Source of the DNA: Firmicutes bacterium UBA3941
Lineage (GTDB): Bacteria > Bacillota > Clostridia > Caldicoprobacterales > UBA3941
Reading direction: 5' to 3'
Assembly (NCBI GenBank): GCA_002385665.1
Contig: DGDX01000058.1
Location: 23,704-50,629, forward strand
Length of the DNA stretch: 26,926 bases
The translations under genes were made by a program, and so were the position numbers. Positions 1 through 9,209 of this stretch are shown here, one piece after another. The notes beneath the pieces are model-generated. The model saw nothing but the letters and a program-made list of their open reading frames with translations, was not told the DNA's origin and made no database searches. Every line of letters begins with the position of its first letter. Positions within the stretch are counted from its first letter, which is position 1.

Positions 1-1128
1 GGTTCCACCCAACTGGACCAAAAGTTGGCGTGGCTTAGGCATTTGCTTGAGTGGCAAAGGGATTTAAAGGATCCCAGAGAATTTATGGAGACATTGAAGA
101 TAGACCTATTCACCGATGAAGTGTTTGTATTCACACCCAAAGGTGATGTAATTGATCTGCGTAAGGGTGCGACTCCATTGGATTTTGCATATGCCATCCA
201 TAGTGATGTTGGGAATAAGTGTACCGGTGCCAAGGTCAATGGTAGAATAGTACCACTAGACTACAACCTCCAGACTGGAGATATCGTGGAGATTCTTACG
301 TCCTCTTCCAGTAGTGGACCCAGCAGGGATTGGTTGAATATAGTTAAGACCAGCCAAGCGAAAAACAAGATAAGACAATTCTTCAAGAGAGAGGGAAGAG
401 AAGAGAATATAGCCAAGGGTAAGGAAATGTTGGAGAGGGAGGCCAAACGACAGGGTTATTCACTTTCCCAACTATTGAACAAGGATTGGTCAGAATCCAT
501 ATGGAAGAAGTACGGTTTCCACTCTGAGGATGATATGTATTCGGCCTTAGGGTACGGAGGTATCACAACCAATCAAATTTTATTCCGATTGATAGACGAG
601 TTCAAGAAAGCGAACCTGCCAGACACTGGGGATCTAATTGAAAAGGAAAAAGGCAAACCCCAAAAAGAGTATATTACCAATGATAAAGGTGTCAAGGTAA
701 AGGGCATCGATAATATAATGGTTCGATTTTCAAAGTGCTGTAACCCGGTACCCGGAGATGATATTATAGGCTATGTCACCCGAGGTAGGGGTGTATCAGT
801 CCACAGAAAGGATTGTATAAATCTAAAAGATCCTTCCATCGAAAAGTACCGACTTATCGAGACCAGTTGGATAGATGAATACAAAGCATCCTTCAGTTCG
901 GAAATACAAATCCTTGCCAGAGATAGACAGATGCTCTTGGCGGATATTACCAAAGCTATTACGGACATGAAAATAACCGTTACCGCCATTAGCGCCCGTA
1001 CTTCTAAAAATAAACAGGCAATAATTAATATAATGTTGGAAATTAATGATGTAGAACAATTGAAGAGGATAATTAAGCAATTTAAAAGGATCGATGAGGT
1101 CGTAGATGTATTCAGAGTAAAAGCATAA
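1..1128 (+). CDS. relA: RelA/SpoT family (p)ppGpp synthetase/hydrolase, C-terminal half (5' end outside window)
   Basis: The reading frame is open from the first base, so only the last 375 residues are seen; family members are about 720-740 residues. The HD hydrolase and the synthetase catalytic domain lie upstream, outside the window, apart from the tail that reads [14 protein letters not shown]. Visible domains in order (fragment numbering): TGS at about 39-100, a helical region, a zinc-finger-like segment with CCNPVPGD near 246 and HRKDC near 270, and a C-terminal ACT domain from about 300. These regulatory domains sense uncharged tRNA on the ribosome and control the balance of (p)ppGpp synthesis and hydrolysis. 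The protein acts in the cytoplasm. dtd follows after 29 bases, probably in the same operon. Family assignment is firm; whether the hydrolase half is active cannot be judged here. A TTG at 25 is an internal codon, not the start. Confidence 0.96.
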   Translation, partial: GSTQLDQKLAWLRHLLEWQRDLKDPREFMETLKIDLFTDEVFVFTPKGDVIDLRKGATPLDFAYAIHSDVGNKCTGAKVNGRIVPLDYNLQTGDIVEILTSSSSSGPSRDWLNIVKTSQAKNKIRQFFKREGREENIAKGKEMLEREAKRQGYSLSQLLNKDWSESIWKKYGFHSEDDMYSALGYGGITTNQILFRLIDEFKKANLPDTGDLIEKEKGKPQKEYITNDKGVKVKGIDNIMVRFSKCCNPVPGDDIIGYVTRGRGVSVHRKDCINLKDPSIEKYRLIETSWIDEYKASFSSEIQILARDRQMLLADITKAITDMKITVTAISARTSKNKQAIINIMLEINDVEQLKRIIKQFKRIDEVVDVFRVKA

Positions 1129-1157
1129 ATAGTATCAGGGCTAATAGGAGTGGTTTT

Positions 1158-1607
1158 ATGAGGGCTGTTGTACAGCGTGTAAGTGCAGCCAGGGTTAGGG
1201 TTGGGGAAAATATAACTGGTCAAATAGATGAAGGCTTATTAGTCTATTTGGGCGTTGAGACAGATGATGAAGAAAAGGATCTGGACTATATCCTTGATAA
1301 GGTCACTAATATACGAATTTTTGAAGACCAGTATGGCAAAATGAACTTATCCATAAGAGAGATTGGAGGGGCCATCCTTGCCGTATCCCAATTTACCCTG
1401 TATGGGGATTGTAGAAAAGGCAGGAGGCCTAGTTTTACTCATGCGGCAGGTCCGGACAAGGCTGAGGATTTTTATAACCGATTTATCCATAGGGTTAGGG
1501 AGATGGGCATCCATATAGAGACAGGGGTCTTTAGAGCCCATATGCATGTAGAGTCCGTAAATGACGGCCCTGTCACCATATTGCTTGATAGCAGGAGGGC
1601 CTTTTAA
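1158..1607 (+). CDS. dtd: D-aminoacyl-tRNA deacylase
   Basis: Dtd hydrolyses D-amino acids (and glycine mischarged on tRNA-Ala) from tRNA in the cytoplasm, protecting translation from wrong-handed residues. The 149-residue length is normal for the family. The two signature elements that form the dimer-interface active site are visible: [17 protein letters not shown] at residues 77-93 and [11 protein letters not shown] at 135-145. The ATG at 1158 is preceded by AGGAG (1146-1150) at 7 bases. It sits between relA and an MBL-fold hydrolase, all on the same strand with short gaps; the relA-dtd pairing is common in Firmicutes. I see no separate promoter, so it is probably transcribed with relA. Identification is secure. 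Confidence 0.96.
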   Translation: MRAVVQRVSAARVRVGENITGQIDEGLLVYLGVETDDEEKDLDYILDKVTNIRIFEDQYGKMNLSIREIGGAILAVSQFTLYGDCRKGRRPSFTHAAGPDKAEDFYNRFIHRVREMGIHIETGVFRAHMHVESVNDGPVTILLDSRRAF

Positions 1608-1630
1608 ATAGGAGAGAGGAGAAGCCATCC

Positions 1631-2260
1631 ATGAAGGTAATAAATATGTCGGTGGGTTTGTTGGGGGCTAATTCCTATATTATTTACCATGATGTTACCG
1701 GAGAAGCCGCTGTTATAGATCCCGGCGGAGACGGTAAAAGAATTATTAGTGAAATAAGCTCCAAGCAACTAAAGGTCAAATATATACTGCTGACCCACGG
1801 ACATTTTGATCATATAGATGCAGTGGGCCTGTTAAAGGAGAAAACAGGAGCCAAGGTTGCAATTCATAGAGAGGATGCATCTGCTTTAGGGGATAGCTAT
1901 AGAAATCTTTCATTTTCTATAGGCATTGAATCCATACAGCCTCAAGCCGATATTATACTCGAACACGGAGATAACATTGTGATTGGGGATCTTGTTTTAA
2001 GTATTATTCATACTCCAGGCCATTCGCCTGGGAGTATATCCATAATATGTAAAGAACTTGTTTTTACTGGAGACACCCTCTTTAAAGGTTCCATAGGGAG
2101 GACTGATCTACCGGGCGGCGATTTGGAGCAAATTCTTACCTCAATAAAGGAGAGGCTATTAACCCTTGATGATGATACAATTGTCTATCCCGGTCATGGC
2201 CCAAAAACCACTATAGGAGTTGAGAAGTTAACAAACCAGTTTTTGAGAGGATTGATATGA
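1631..2260 (+). CDS. MBL-fold metallo-hydrolase (glyoxalase II-like, YqgX type)
   Basis: A 209-residue metallo-beta-lactamase fold protein with the full metal-ligand set: THGHFDH at residues 55-61, HTPGHSPG at 127-134, GDTLF at 147-151 and YPGHG at 186-190. These resemble the short glyoxalase II-like hydrolases (YqgX/GloB group), which cleave thioesters or related compounds with two metal ions. It lacks the C-terminal domain of true glyoxalase II, so hydroxyacylglutathione hydrolase activity should not be assumed; Clostridia generally lack glutathione. The ATG at 1631 follows GAGAGGAG (1613-1622 region). It ends one base before hemZ, so the two are surely cotranscribed. Family is certain, substrate unknown. 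Confidence 0.93.
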   Translation: MKVINMSVGLLGANSYIIYHDVTGEAAVIDPGGDGKRIISEISSKQLKVKYILLTHGHFDHIDAVGLLKEKTGAKVAIHREDASALGDSYRNLSFSIGIESIQPQADIILEHGDNIVIGDLVLSIIHTPGHSPGSISIICKELVFTGDTLFKGSIGRTDLPGGDLEQILTSIKERLLTLDDDTIVYPGHGPKTTIGVEKLTNQFLRGLI

Positions 2261-2261
2261 T

Positions 2262-3758
2262 TTGACCATTTATTATGTCATAACTTCGGTGCAGGAATAC
2301 TCCAACGAATTAGCAGAATTGGTCAGGGCCTTCTATCCTGGTAGAACAGTAAAAACGGGTGTTACTGGTTTAGAGGATTTGTCCCCTAAGAACACGGTTT
2401 TTCGTTTCATGTTTCAGACTTTGGGAGATGAAGTTATAATTAAGATAGAATTTTCTAAGGGTATGGATAATGCCGAATTTTTCACTAAAACCTATAAGTT
2501 GGAGTCGAATATCTCCCAAATAGAAAAGCGAAGAACTATCAAGAATTATATGAAACTTATGCTCTATGATATATTAGTGGATGATACAGGCCGTTGTTTG
2601 GATTGGGGAGCCTTAACAGGCGTAAGGCCTACCAAGATAGTACACGGGTACATGGAAGAAGGCTTGGATAAACAGGAAGTCTTAAAGCGTTTATACCGTA
2701 ATTATAGGGTTAATCAAAAGAAGGCTGAACTATTATATAACATAGCTGAAATCCAGCGTCCTTTCTTTGAGGATAACCATCCAAACAAAGTTTCCATATA
2801 TATAAACATTCCCATATGCCCTACTAAATGTCTTTTCTGTTCCTTCCCCTCAGCTACCATGGATCGATGTAAGGATTTGGTCGATGGCTACCTTACTGCC
2901 CTGGAAAGGGAAATGGAGGCCATGGCTGCATTTGCCAGGGATAAGGGAATAGAAATTGAAACTGTATATATAGGAGGGGGCACACCCACTTCTTTGGATA
3001 TAGATCAACTTGATAGAGTTTTAGAATCGATTAGAAAACATTGGGGATGGAGCCCATGGAAGGAATATACAGTAGAGGGTGGTAGACCCGATACCATGAC
3101 CGAAGATAAGCTGAAATTATTAAAGGGTCATGATGTTACCCGCATTAGCGTGAATCCCCAAACCATGAACGATAAGACTTTGAAGCTAATTGGCAGGAAT
3201 CATAGCTCAGATGAGATAGTCGAGTGCTTCTACAAAGCCAGGGATATAGGATTCGATTGTATAAATATGGACATAATAGTAGGTCTGCCAGGTGAGGGGC
3301 TGGAGGATGGACATCATACTATGGAAAGCGTTAAAAGGCTTGTCCCTGATAACTTAACTGTACACACTCTGGCGATAAAAAGGGCGTCAAGGCTCAAGGA
3401 CAGTTTATTTGAGTATCAACTAATGGATGAGAAGCTTGCAACGGGTATGATGGATATCTTCTATGGGGGTGCTGCTTCCATGGGGATGAGACCATATTAT
3501 CTTTACCGTCAAAAATATATGTTGGGGAATATGGAGAATGTGGGGTTTGCCATTCCCGGAAAGGAATCTATCTATAATATGCAGATCATGGAAGATCGAC
3601 AAACCATCTGGGCATTTGGGGCAGCAGCTATTACTAAAGCTGTTTATCCTGTTATGGGTCGGATAGAACGGGCCGCTAACGTGAAAAACATTGAAGATTA
3701 TATTAATCGCGTAGATGAAATGGTGGAAAGAAAATTAAGATTATGTTCTTATTCCTAA
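2262..3758 (+). CDS. hemZ: Radical SAM protein HemZ (oxygen-independent coproporphyrinogen III oxidase-like)
   Basis: 498 residues. The radical-SAM cluster motif CxxxCxxC is at C186, C190, C193 (ICPTKCLFCSFPS), followed by the GGGTPTS SAM-binding element at 238-244. The roughly 170-residue N-terminal extension before the radical-SAM core and the sequence INIPICPTKCLFCSF are typical of the HemZ branch found in Bacillus and Clostridia, rather than HemN or HemW. HemZ is linked to anaerobic coproporphyrinogen III decarboxylation, but its activity is less well established than HemN, and no other haem gene is nearby. The start is TTG at 2262, one base after the previous stop, with GAGAGG at 2245-2250 as the probable ribosome binding site. 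hisS follows after 14 bases. Confidence 0.9.
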   Translation: MTIYYVITSVQEYSNELAELVRAFYPGRTVKTGVTGLEDLSPKNTVFRFMFQTLGDEVIIKIEFSKGMDNAEFFTKTYKLESNISQIEKRRTIKNYMKLMLYDILVDDTGRCLDWGALTGVRPTKIVHGYMEEGLDKQEVLKRLYRNYRVNQKKAELLYNIAEIQRPFFEDNHPNKVSIYINIPICPTKCLFCSFPSATMDRCKDLVDGYLTALEREMEAMAAFARDKGIEIETVYIGGGTPTSLDIDQLDRVLESIRKHWGWSPWKEYTVEGGRPDTMTEDKLKLLKGHDVTRISVNPQTMNDKTLKLIGRNHSSDEIVECFYKARDIGFDCINMDIIVGLPGEGLEDGHHTMESVKRLVPDNLTVHTLAIKRASRLKDSLFEYQLMDEKLATGMMDIFYGGAASMGMRPYYLYRQKYMLGNMENVGFAIPGKESIYNMQIMEDRQTIWAFGAAAITKAVYPVMGRIERAANVKNIEDYINRVDEMVERKLRLCSYS

Positions 3759-3772
3759 AGAGGAGGTAAAGT

Positions 3773-5038
3773 ATGAATATAAAGGCACCAAGAGGAACGA
3801 AGGATGTATTACCGGAAGAATCCTATAAATGGCACTATTTAGAAGAAATTATACGAGAAATAACCCAATTGTTTGGCTACAAGGAGATTAGGACTCCGGT
3901 ATTTGAGCATACCGAGTTATTTGTGCGTGGAGTAGGGGATACAACTGATATAGTTCAAAAAGAAATGTACACCTTTTTAGATAAGGGTGAGAGAAGCATA
4001 ACCTTAAAGCCGGAAGGTACAGCTGGCGCGGTTCGTGCATATATAGAGAATGGTCTCTATGGAATTGCACAGCCGATTAAGATGTATTACCTAACCCCGG
4101 TTTTCAGATACGAAAACCCTCAGGCAGGCAGACTTAGGGAACACCACCAGTTCGGCGTTGAAGTATTTGGGGCCAAGGAACCCAGTGTAGATGCCGAGAT
4201 AATCTTGCTGGCTACTAAGCTATTTGAAAGATTAGGGTTGAAAGGTTTGGAACTTAATATAAACAGTATAGGCTGTCCCAAGTGTCGCCCTAGTTATCAT
4301 GATGCTCTTAGGGGATACTTAAAAGGACACCTTGGGGATTTATGCAATACCTGTATTACGCGCTATGAGCGAAATCCTCTCCGGATTTTAGATTGTAAAA
4401 ACGAAAAATGTGGTGATGTAGTAGATGGAGCACCGATAATTTTAGATTACCTATGTGAGGAATGTAGTACTCATTTTAAAGATCTTCAGAGCTACCTTCA
4501 ATCAGCTTCCATTGATTATAAAATTAACCCATTGATAGTAAGGGGATTGGACTATTACAGTAAGACGGTATTCGAGATAATCTCAAGTGGAATAGGTGCC
4601 CAGGGTACCGTATGCGGTGGGGGTAGGTACGACTACCTAGTTAAAGAATGTGGTGGTCCAGATACTCCTGGAGCAGGCTTTGGTTTGGGGCTGGAAAGAC
4701 TGCTGTTAGCTTTGGAGGGGCAAGGGATTGAGATACCTAAGACCCCAGGAAGGGATGTATTTTTTATAACTATAGGTAAGAATGCCAGGGATAAGGCCTT
4801 CGAACTTTTGAATATCATGCGGTCGGGGGGAATATCGGCTGACATGGATCATGTTGGGAGAGGCGTTAAAGCCCAGTTTAAATATGCAGACAAAGCTGAT
4901 GTTTCCTGGGTATGCATTTTAGGAGATGATGAGCTCAGCAGGAATGAGGTCAAGGTACGTAGTATGGCTGATGGTAAAGAGGAGACCATATCCCAGTTTG
5001 ATTTGTTAGAGTATTTCAAGAGTAAGAAGGAAAGGTGA
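3773..5038 (+). CDS. hisS: Histidyl-tRNA synthetase
   Basis: Class II synthetase that charges tRNA-His in the cytoplasm. At 421 residues it has the usual length. Visible elements: N-terminal APRGTKDVLP, motif 2 FRYENPQAGRLREHHQFG at residues 111-128, the HisRS-specific RGLDYYSKTVFEI at 257-269, motif 3 GFGLGLERLLL, and a C-terminal anticodon-binding domain. The insertion domain carries eight cysteines in four close pairs (168/171, 191/194, 208/213, 228/231), suggesting structural metal sites. The ATG at 3773 is preceded by an excellent AGAGGAGG site. aspS starts 6 bases after the stop; hisS-aspS is a standard Firmicutes pair. I see no T-box in front, so expression seems to depend on the upstream operon. 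Confidence 0.98.
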   Translation: MNIKAPRGTKDVLPEESYKWHYLEEIIREITQLFGYKEIRTPVFEHTELFVRGVGDTTDIVQKEMYTFLDKGERSITLKPEGTAGAVRAYIENGLYGIAQPIKMYYLTPVFRYENPQAGRLREHHQFGVEVFGAKEPSVDAEIILLATKLFERLGLKGLELNINSIGCPKCRPSYHDALRGYLKGHLGDLCNTCITRYERNPLRILDCKNEKCGDVVDGAPIILDYLCEECSTHFKDLQSYLQSASIDYKINPLIVRGLDYYSKTVFEIISSGIGAQGTVCGGGRYDYLVKECGGPDTPGAGFGLGLERLLLALEGQGIEIPKTPGRDVFFITIGKNARDKAFELLNIMRSGGISADMDHVGRGVKAQFKYADKADVSWVCILGDDELSRNEVKVRSMADGKEETISQFDLLEYFKSKKER

Positions 5039-5044
5039 AAAGAT

Positions 5045-6847
5045 ATGGGAGAATCAATAAAAGGGCTTAAGAGGACCCACATGTGCGGGGAACTTACATC
5101 CCAAGATCTAGGCCAGGAAGTGGTGCTGATGGGGTGGGTACAAAGGAGAAGGGATTTAGGGGGACTAATCTTTGTTACCCTTAGAGACAGAACCGGGATA
5201 ATTCAGTTGGTGTTTGATCAGGAAGAATCCGAATCCCTATTCCATAAGGCTTCTGGTTTGCGTAGCGAATATGTAATAGCATCCAGAGGAGAAGTTGTAA
5301 GCAGAGCGCCTGAGGCTATAAATCCTAAGATGGCTACAGGCAGCATTGAAATAAAGGTTAAAGAGCTTAGAATTATATCTAAATCTGAGACGCCCCCCTT
5401 TTATATCGAGGACAATACCAATGTTGGTGAGGCGCTAAGGTATAAATATAGGTACTTGGACTTAAGAAGACCGGAGATGCAAAGAAATCTTATGATCAGG
5501 CATAGGATTGCGAACACGGTAAGGAGCTTTCTCAACGAAAGGGGATTTCTGGAAATAGAAACTCCCATGTTGACCAAAAGTACTCCGGAGGGTGCCAGGG
5601 ACTATCTTGTGCCCAGCAGGGTTCATACAGGTAAATTTTACGCCTTGCCCCAATCACCACAGCTCTTTAAACAGCTGTTAATGCTGGCGGGCTATGACAG
5701 ATACTATCAAATAGCAAGATGTTTCAGGGATGAAGATTTAAGGGCTGATAGACAGCCCGAATTCACCCAGATCGATATTGAAATGTCCTTTGTGGAAATA
5801 GAGGATATTTTATCAATCAATGAGGAAATGATAGCTGAAGTATTTAGACAGGTGTTAGATATCGAGATATCCCTACCCCTCAAACGGATGACATATAAGG
5901 ACGCCATGGAGAGATATGGTTTGGATAAGCCCGATACGAGGTTTGGCCTTGAGCTGGTGGATATAAGTCCTTTAGTAGCTGATTCTGGTTTTAAAGTATT
6001 CTCTAATACCGTTAAAGATGGGGGTAGCGTCAGGGGTATTAATGTAAAAGGATGTGGAAGCAGATTTTCTCGCAGGGAAATTGACTCTTTGGGTGAATAC
6101 GTAAAGACCTATCGGGCAAAAGGTCTTGCCTGGATAAACTACAGTGAGGACGGAATAAAATCACCAATAGCCAAATTTTTAGCTCCAGATGAAATGGACG
6201 CAATATTAAAACAGATGGACGCCAATGTTGGGGACCTGTTATTGTTCATTGCAGATAAAGATGAAGTAGTGTTTCAGGCTCTGGGGAACCTAAGGTTGGA
6301 ACTGGGAAGAAAGCTTGACCTAATACCCACCGATCAATACGATCTCCTATGGGTTACGGAGTTTCCACTCTTTGAATACGACGAAGAAGAAGGCCGCTTC
6401 GTTGCAAAACATCACCCATTCACCTCGCCCATGGATGAGGATATGGATCTTTTGGATTCAGATCCTGAGAAGGTTAGGGCTAAGGCCTATGATATGGTAT
6501 TGAACGGTAACGAAATAGGCGGTGGCAGCATCAGGATTCACAATACCGGGATCCAGGAAAGGATGTTCAAGGCATTAGGTTTTACCTTGGAAGAGGCTTG
6601 GGAGCAATTTGGCTTTTTGATGGAGGCTTTCAAATATGGAACGCCGCCCCACGGCGGAATTGCTTATGGATTGGACAGAATTGCTGCCCTACTGACTGGA
6701 AGGCCTACCATAAGGGACGTAATTGCATTTCCTAAGGTACAGAATGCATCGGATCTTATGACCAACGCTCCTTCGGAAGTTGACATAAAGCAGCTGATGG
6801 AGTTGCATATAGCAATAGAAAAAAGTGATGAGAATAAGGACGTTTAG
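5045..6847 (+). CDS. aspS: Aspartyl-tRNA synthetase (bacterial type with GAD insertion)
   Basis: Class IIb synthetase, 600 residues, the normal length for the bacterial type. It has an N-terminal OB-fold anticodon-binding domain (about 1-110), motif 2 FRDEDLRADRQPEFTQID at 227-244, a GAD insertion domain in the middle (about 290-415), and motif 3 with GIAYGLDRIAALL around 538-550. It charges tRNA-Asp; whether it also mischarges tRNA-Asn cannot be decided from this window because gatCAB and asnS are not visible. The ribosome binding site AAGGTG overlaps the hisS stop codon, so translation is probably coupled to hisS. It is the last gene of the relA-aspS run. Confidence 0.98.
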   Translation: MGESIKGLKRTHMCGELTSQDLGQEVVLMGWVQRRRDLGGLIFVTLRDRTGIIQLVFDQEESESLFHKASGLRSEYVIASRGEVVSRAPEAINPKMATGSIEIKVKELRIISKSETPPFYIEDNTNVGEALRYKYRYLDLRRPEMQRNLMIRHRIANTVRSFLNERGFLEIETPMLTKSTPEGARDYLVPSRVHTGKFYALPQSPQLFKQLLMLAGYDRYYQIARCFRDEDLRADRQPEFTQIDIEMSFVEIEDILSINEEMIAEVFRQVLDIEISLPLKRMTYKDAMERYGLDKPDTRFGLELVDISPLVADSGFKVFSNTVKDGGSVRGINVKGCGSRFSRREIDSLGEYVKTYRAKGLAWINYSEDGIKSPIAKFLAPDEMDAILKQMDANVGDLLLFIADKDEVVFQALGNLRLELGRKLDLIPTDQYDLLWVTEFPLFEYDEEEGRFVAKHHPFTSPMDEDMDLLDSDPEKVRAKAYDMVLNGNEIGGGSIRIHNTGIQERMFKALGFTLEEAWEQFGFLMEAFKYGTPPHGGIAYGLDRIAALLTGRPTIRDVIAFPKVQNASDLMTNAPSEVDIKQLMELHIAIEKSDENKDV

Positions 6848-6867
6848 CATATTTATAATTGGTTAAC

Positions 6868-6873
6868 TATAAT
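6868..6873 (+). promoter_or_regulatory. Possible -10 box ahead of the rseC-like gene
   Basis: A perfect TATAAT lies at 6868-6873 and another at 6854-6859 in the 82-base gap after aspS. Neither has a good -35 box at 16-18 bases (the best is TTTAGC-like at 6843-6848). A promoter here is plausible but weakly supported; read-through from aspS is the alternative since no terminator is visible in the gap. Confidence 0.3.
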
Positions 6874-6929
6874 CGTATAGTATGCTCCACTACTATGACC
6901 GCGAATATTTTACGATTAGGATGATGCAA

Positions 6930-7382
6930 ATGATAGAAATGGGGCAAATTGTTAGTGTAGAAGGCAGCATGGCAACCGTCAAGATACGAAGGGGTATTAG
7001 TTGTGGTTCCTGTACGGCTTGTGGTATGGCAAAGGATCAAAGTGAGATATCCTTTCGTATCGCCAATGATCTGAATGCTCAAATTGGGGACTGGGTAGAA
7101 CTGGAATTAGAATCTAAATCCCTAATAAAGGCATCCCTCATAGTATATCTTTTACCTTTGATTGCCCTTATACTGGGTGTTGTAGGAGGGTATGCCATTG
7201 CCGGCCAATTTTCCGGTAATCCAGACCTATACGGGGCAATAGGCGGGATACTATTTACAGCCCTTTCCTTTTTGGGTATAAGAGCTATGGATCCTATACT
7301 AAGAAAAAATGGGGACTACTCTCCAAAGATGATATCAATTGTAAATTTACATTCGAAAGGGGAAATTATGGATGGCGAGTGA
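6930..7382 (+). CDS. RseC/SoxR-reducing-system-like membrane protein
   Basis: About 150 residues from the ATG at 6930. The N-terminal domain carries a compact cysteine motif [12 protein letters not shown] (C25, C28, C31), as in the RseC family, which is associated with the Rsx/Rnf electron-transfer complex and SoxR reduction in proteobacteria. Two hydrophobic membrane segments follow (about 68-91 and 101-119), then a short polar tail; the cysteines are probably cytoplasmic. The frame is open back to an ATG at 6882, but the conserved start of such proteins (MGQIVSVEG) and the TTAGGAT site at 6916-6922 favour 6930; 6921, 6924 and 6939 are other in-frame ATGs. Its end overlaps trxA by 11 bases, so the two are translationally linked. 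Its partner in this organism is unknown; no rnf/rsx genes are in the window. Confidence 0.8.
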   Translation: MIEMGQIVSVEGSMATVKIRRGISCGSCTACGMAKDQSEISFRIANDLNAQIGDWVELELESKSLIKASLIVYLLPLIALILGVVGGYAIAGQFSGNPDLYGAIGGILFTALSFLGIRAMDPILRKNGDYSPKMISIVNLHSKGEIMDGE

Positions 7383-7701
7383 TAAAATAGTGAATCTTAA
7401 TTCCAGCAATTTTGAGGACGAAGTAATGAAGTCTGATGTACCTGTCTTGGTTGATTTTTGGGCAGCCTGGTGCGGGCCTTGCAGGATGATCGCTCCAATC
7501 ATAGATCAGCTGGCCGATGAATTTGATGGCAAGGCCAAGATAGCCAAGGTCAACGTAGATGAGGAGAGGGAGCTGGCAACAAGGTATAGGGTGATGAGTA
7601 TTCCAACATTGATAATCTTTAAGGATGGTCAAATAGTGGATCAAACTATGGGGGCGCGGCCAAAATCAGACTTGGTAAAAATGATACAGGCTGCACTATA
7701 G
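7372..7701 (+). CDS. trxA: Thioredoxin
   Basis: 109 residues, the standard size for a cytoplasmic thioredoxin with no signal peptide. The redox-active WCGPC is at residues 33-37, and the cis-proline segment MSIPTL is at 75-80. It reduces disulfides in cytosolic proteins and donates electrons to ribonucleotide reductase and peroxidases, recycled by thioredoxin reductase, which is not nearby. The ATG at 7372 is 8 bases downstream of AAAGGGG and lies inside the end of the RseC-like gene; another ATG at 7368 belongs to the upstream frame. A strong terminator follows immediately, so this is the last gene of the unit. Confidence 0.97.
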   Translation: MASDKIVNLNSSNFEDEVMKSDVPVLVDFWAAWCGPCRMIAPIIDQLADEFDGKAKIAKVNVDEERELATRYRVMSIPTLIIFKDGQIVDQTMGARPKSDLVKMIQAAL

Positions 7702-7705
7702 GAAG

Positions 7706-7732
7706 AAAGCTGGATCTATACCAGCTTTTTTT
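7706..7732 (+). terminator. Intrinsic terminator after trxA
   Basis: A perfect 8-bp stem AAAGCTGG (7706-7713) pairs with CCAGCTTT (7721-7728) across a 7-base loop, and a run of T continues to 7732. It begins 5 bases after the trxA stop. Confidence 0.9.
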
Positions 7733-7755
7733 ATACCTTTATATTTATGAAAACC

Positions 7756-7784
7756 TTGTAATTTTTATAGGTTCTAACTATAAT
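7756..7784 (+). promoter_or_regulatory. Probable sigma-A promoter of glyA
   Basis: TTGTAA (7756-7761) and a perfect TATAAT (7779-7784) are separated by 17 bases. It lies just after the trxA terminator and would give a glyA leader of about 55 bases. Confidence 0.7.
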
Positions 7785-7846
7785 ATGATTTATTGAAACC
7801 GAACAATTTAATCAAAAATAGTAAAAACGTTTGGAGGAAGCAGACA

Positions 7847-9097
7847 ATGATTAATTTGAAGGAAGTCTATAAAACCGATCCTGAAATTGCTAAAGCCATG
7901 GAACAGGAGCTGCTCAGGCAACAAAATCATATAGAGCTCATTGCTTCTGAAAATTTCGTAAGCACAGCAGTGATGAACGCTATGGGATCGCATCTGACCA
8001 ATAAATACGCAGAAGGGTATCCGAAAAGGAGATATTATGGTGGTTGCGAATATGTGGATATAGTTGAAGAATTGGCAATTAGCAGAGCAAAGGAACTCTT
8101 TGGGGCAGAATACGCCAATGTACAACCCCATTCAGGTGCCCAGGCCAATATGGCTGTATACTTTGCATTCCTAGAGCCCGGTGATACTATTTTAGGCATG
8201 AACCTAGCCCATGGTGGTCATTTGACCCATGGGAGCCCGGTGAATATTTCCGGTAAGTATTTCAATATCGTACCTTATGGGGTGGATGCTGAAACGGGAT
8301 ATATTGATTATGATGAGCTAAGGGATCTGGCCAGGGAACATAAACCCAAACTAATAGTAGCTGGGGCCAGCGCCTACTCAAGAATAATTGACTTTGAGAT
8401 GTTTCAAAGCATAGCCCATGAAGTAGGTGCATATTTGATGGTGGATATGGCCCATATTGCAGGTTTAGTAGCAGCAGGCTTGCATCCAAATCCGGTACCC
8501 TATGCAGATTTTGTTACAACCACTACCCACAAAACTCTGAGGGGACCTAGAGGAGGCTTAATCCTATGCAAAGAGAAGTATGGCAGAGCTATCGATAAGG
8601 CAATCTTTCCAGGTACTCAGGGTGGACCGCTAATGCATGTGATTGCTGCCAAAGCCGTCTGTTTTCTGGAGGCCTTAAAACCGGAATTTAAGCTATATCA
8701 AAGACAAATTGTTGATAACGCGAAGGCCTTGGCCGAGGCTTTAAAAAATGAGGGGTTTCAGCTGGTATCAGGTGGTACGGATAATCACCTAATGACCATT
8801 GATCTCAGAAATAAGAGCATAACGGGTAAAGACGCTGAAAAGATCCTAGATAGTGTAAGGATTACTACCAATAAGAACACGATCCCTAACGATCCCCAGA
8901 GTCCATTCATTACAAGCGGTGTAAGAATAGGCACACCTGCCGTGACCACTAGAGGTATGGGAACCGAAGAAATGAAGACCATTGCTAAAGCCATCGCCCT
9001 TGCCATTGAGGATGTGGAAGCTAATAGAGATGAGATCATAAGAATGGTAGATAATCTATGTATAAACTTTCCTTTATATTCAAATGAAGTATTGTAA
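7847..9097 (+). CDS. glyA: Serine hydroxymethyltransferase
   Basis: PLP enzyme that interconverts serine and glycine while making 5,10-methylene-tetrahydrofolate, the main source of one-carbon units; cytoplasmic. From the ATG at 7847 it has 416 residues, as expected for bacterial GlyA. The PLP-binding lysine is K229 within [15 protein letters not shown] (223-237), and the N-terminal substrate-site [10 protein letters not shown] is present. The frame is open to a TTG at 7793, but GGAGG at 7833-7837 is placed 9 bases before 7847 and the family starts near this point. It has its own promoter and is followed by a long hairpin before rarA. Confidence 0.97.
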   Translation: MINLKEVYKTDPEIAKAMEQELLRQQNHIELIASENFVSTAVMNAMGSHLTNKYAEGYPKRRYYGGCEYVDIVEELAISRAKELFGAEYANVQPHSGAQANMAVYFAFLEPGDTILGMNLAHGGHLTHGSPVNISGKYFNIVPYGVDAETGYIDYDELRDLAREHKPKLIVAGASAYSRIIDFEMFQSIAHEVGAYLMVDMAHIAGLVAAGLHPNPVPYADFVTTTTHKTLRGPRGGLILCKEKYGRAIDKAIFPGTQGGPLMHVIAAKAVCFLEALKPEFKLYQRQIVDNAKALAEALKNEGFQLVSGGTDNHLMTIDLRNKSITGKDAEKILDSVRITTNKNTIPNDPQSPFITSGVRIGTPAVTTRGMGTEEMKTIAKAIALAIEDVEANRDEIIRMVDNLCINFPLYSNEVL

Positions 9098-9121
9098 TTA
9101 TTGAAATGATTGAATTGCCTA

Positions 9122-9179
9122 TCCCTGTAGTCGGGGACTGGAAGCTTAGCTTTTGAAGATTCAGTTCCCCGGCTAAGGG
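9122..9179 (+). repeat. Long imperfect hairpin between glyA and rarA
   Basis: The arm at 9123-9140 (CCCTGTAGTCGGGGACTG) is the near reverse complement of 9162-9179 (AGTTCCCCGGCTAAGGG region), with a few mismatches or bulges and an about 20-base loop. No good U-tract follows, so it is not a textbook terminator. It could be a processing or mRNA-stability hairpin that separates glyA from rarA, or a weak terminator. Confidence 0.6.
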
Positions 9180-9209
9180 TTATTTCCAACAATATTAAGG
9201 AGGATTACA

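Noticed and set aside
771..1223. 150-codon open frame on the minus strand over the end of relA
   Set aside because: It lies antisense to well-supported relA and dtd sequence, has no ribosome binding site or recognisable protein, and is a composition effect.
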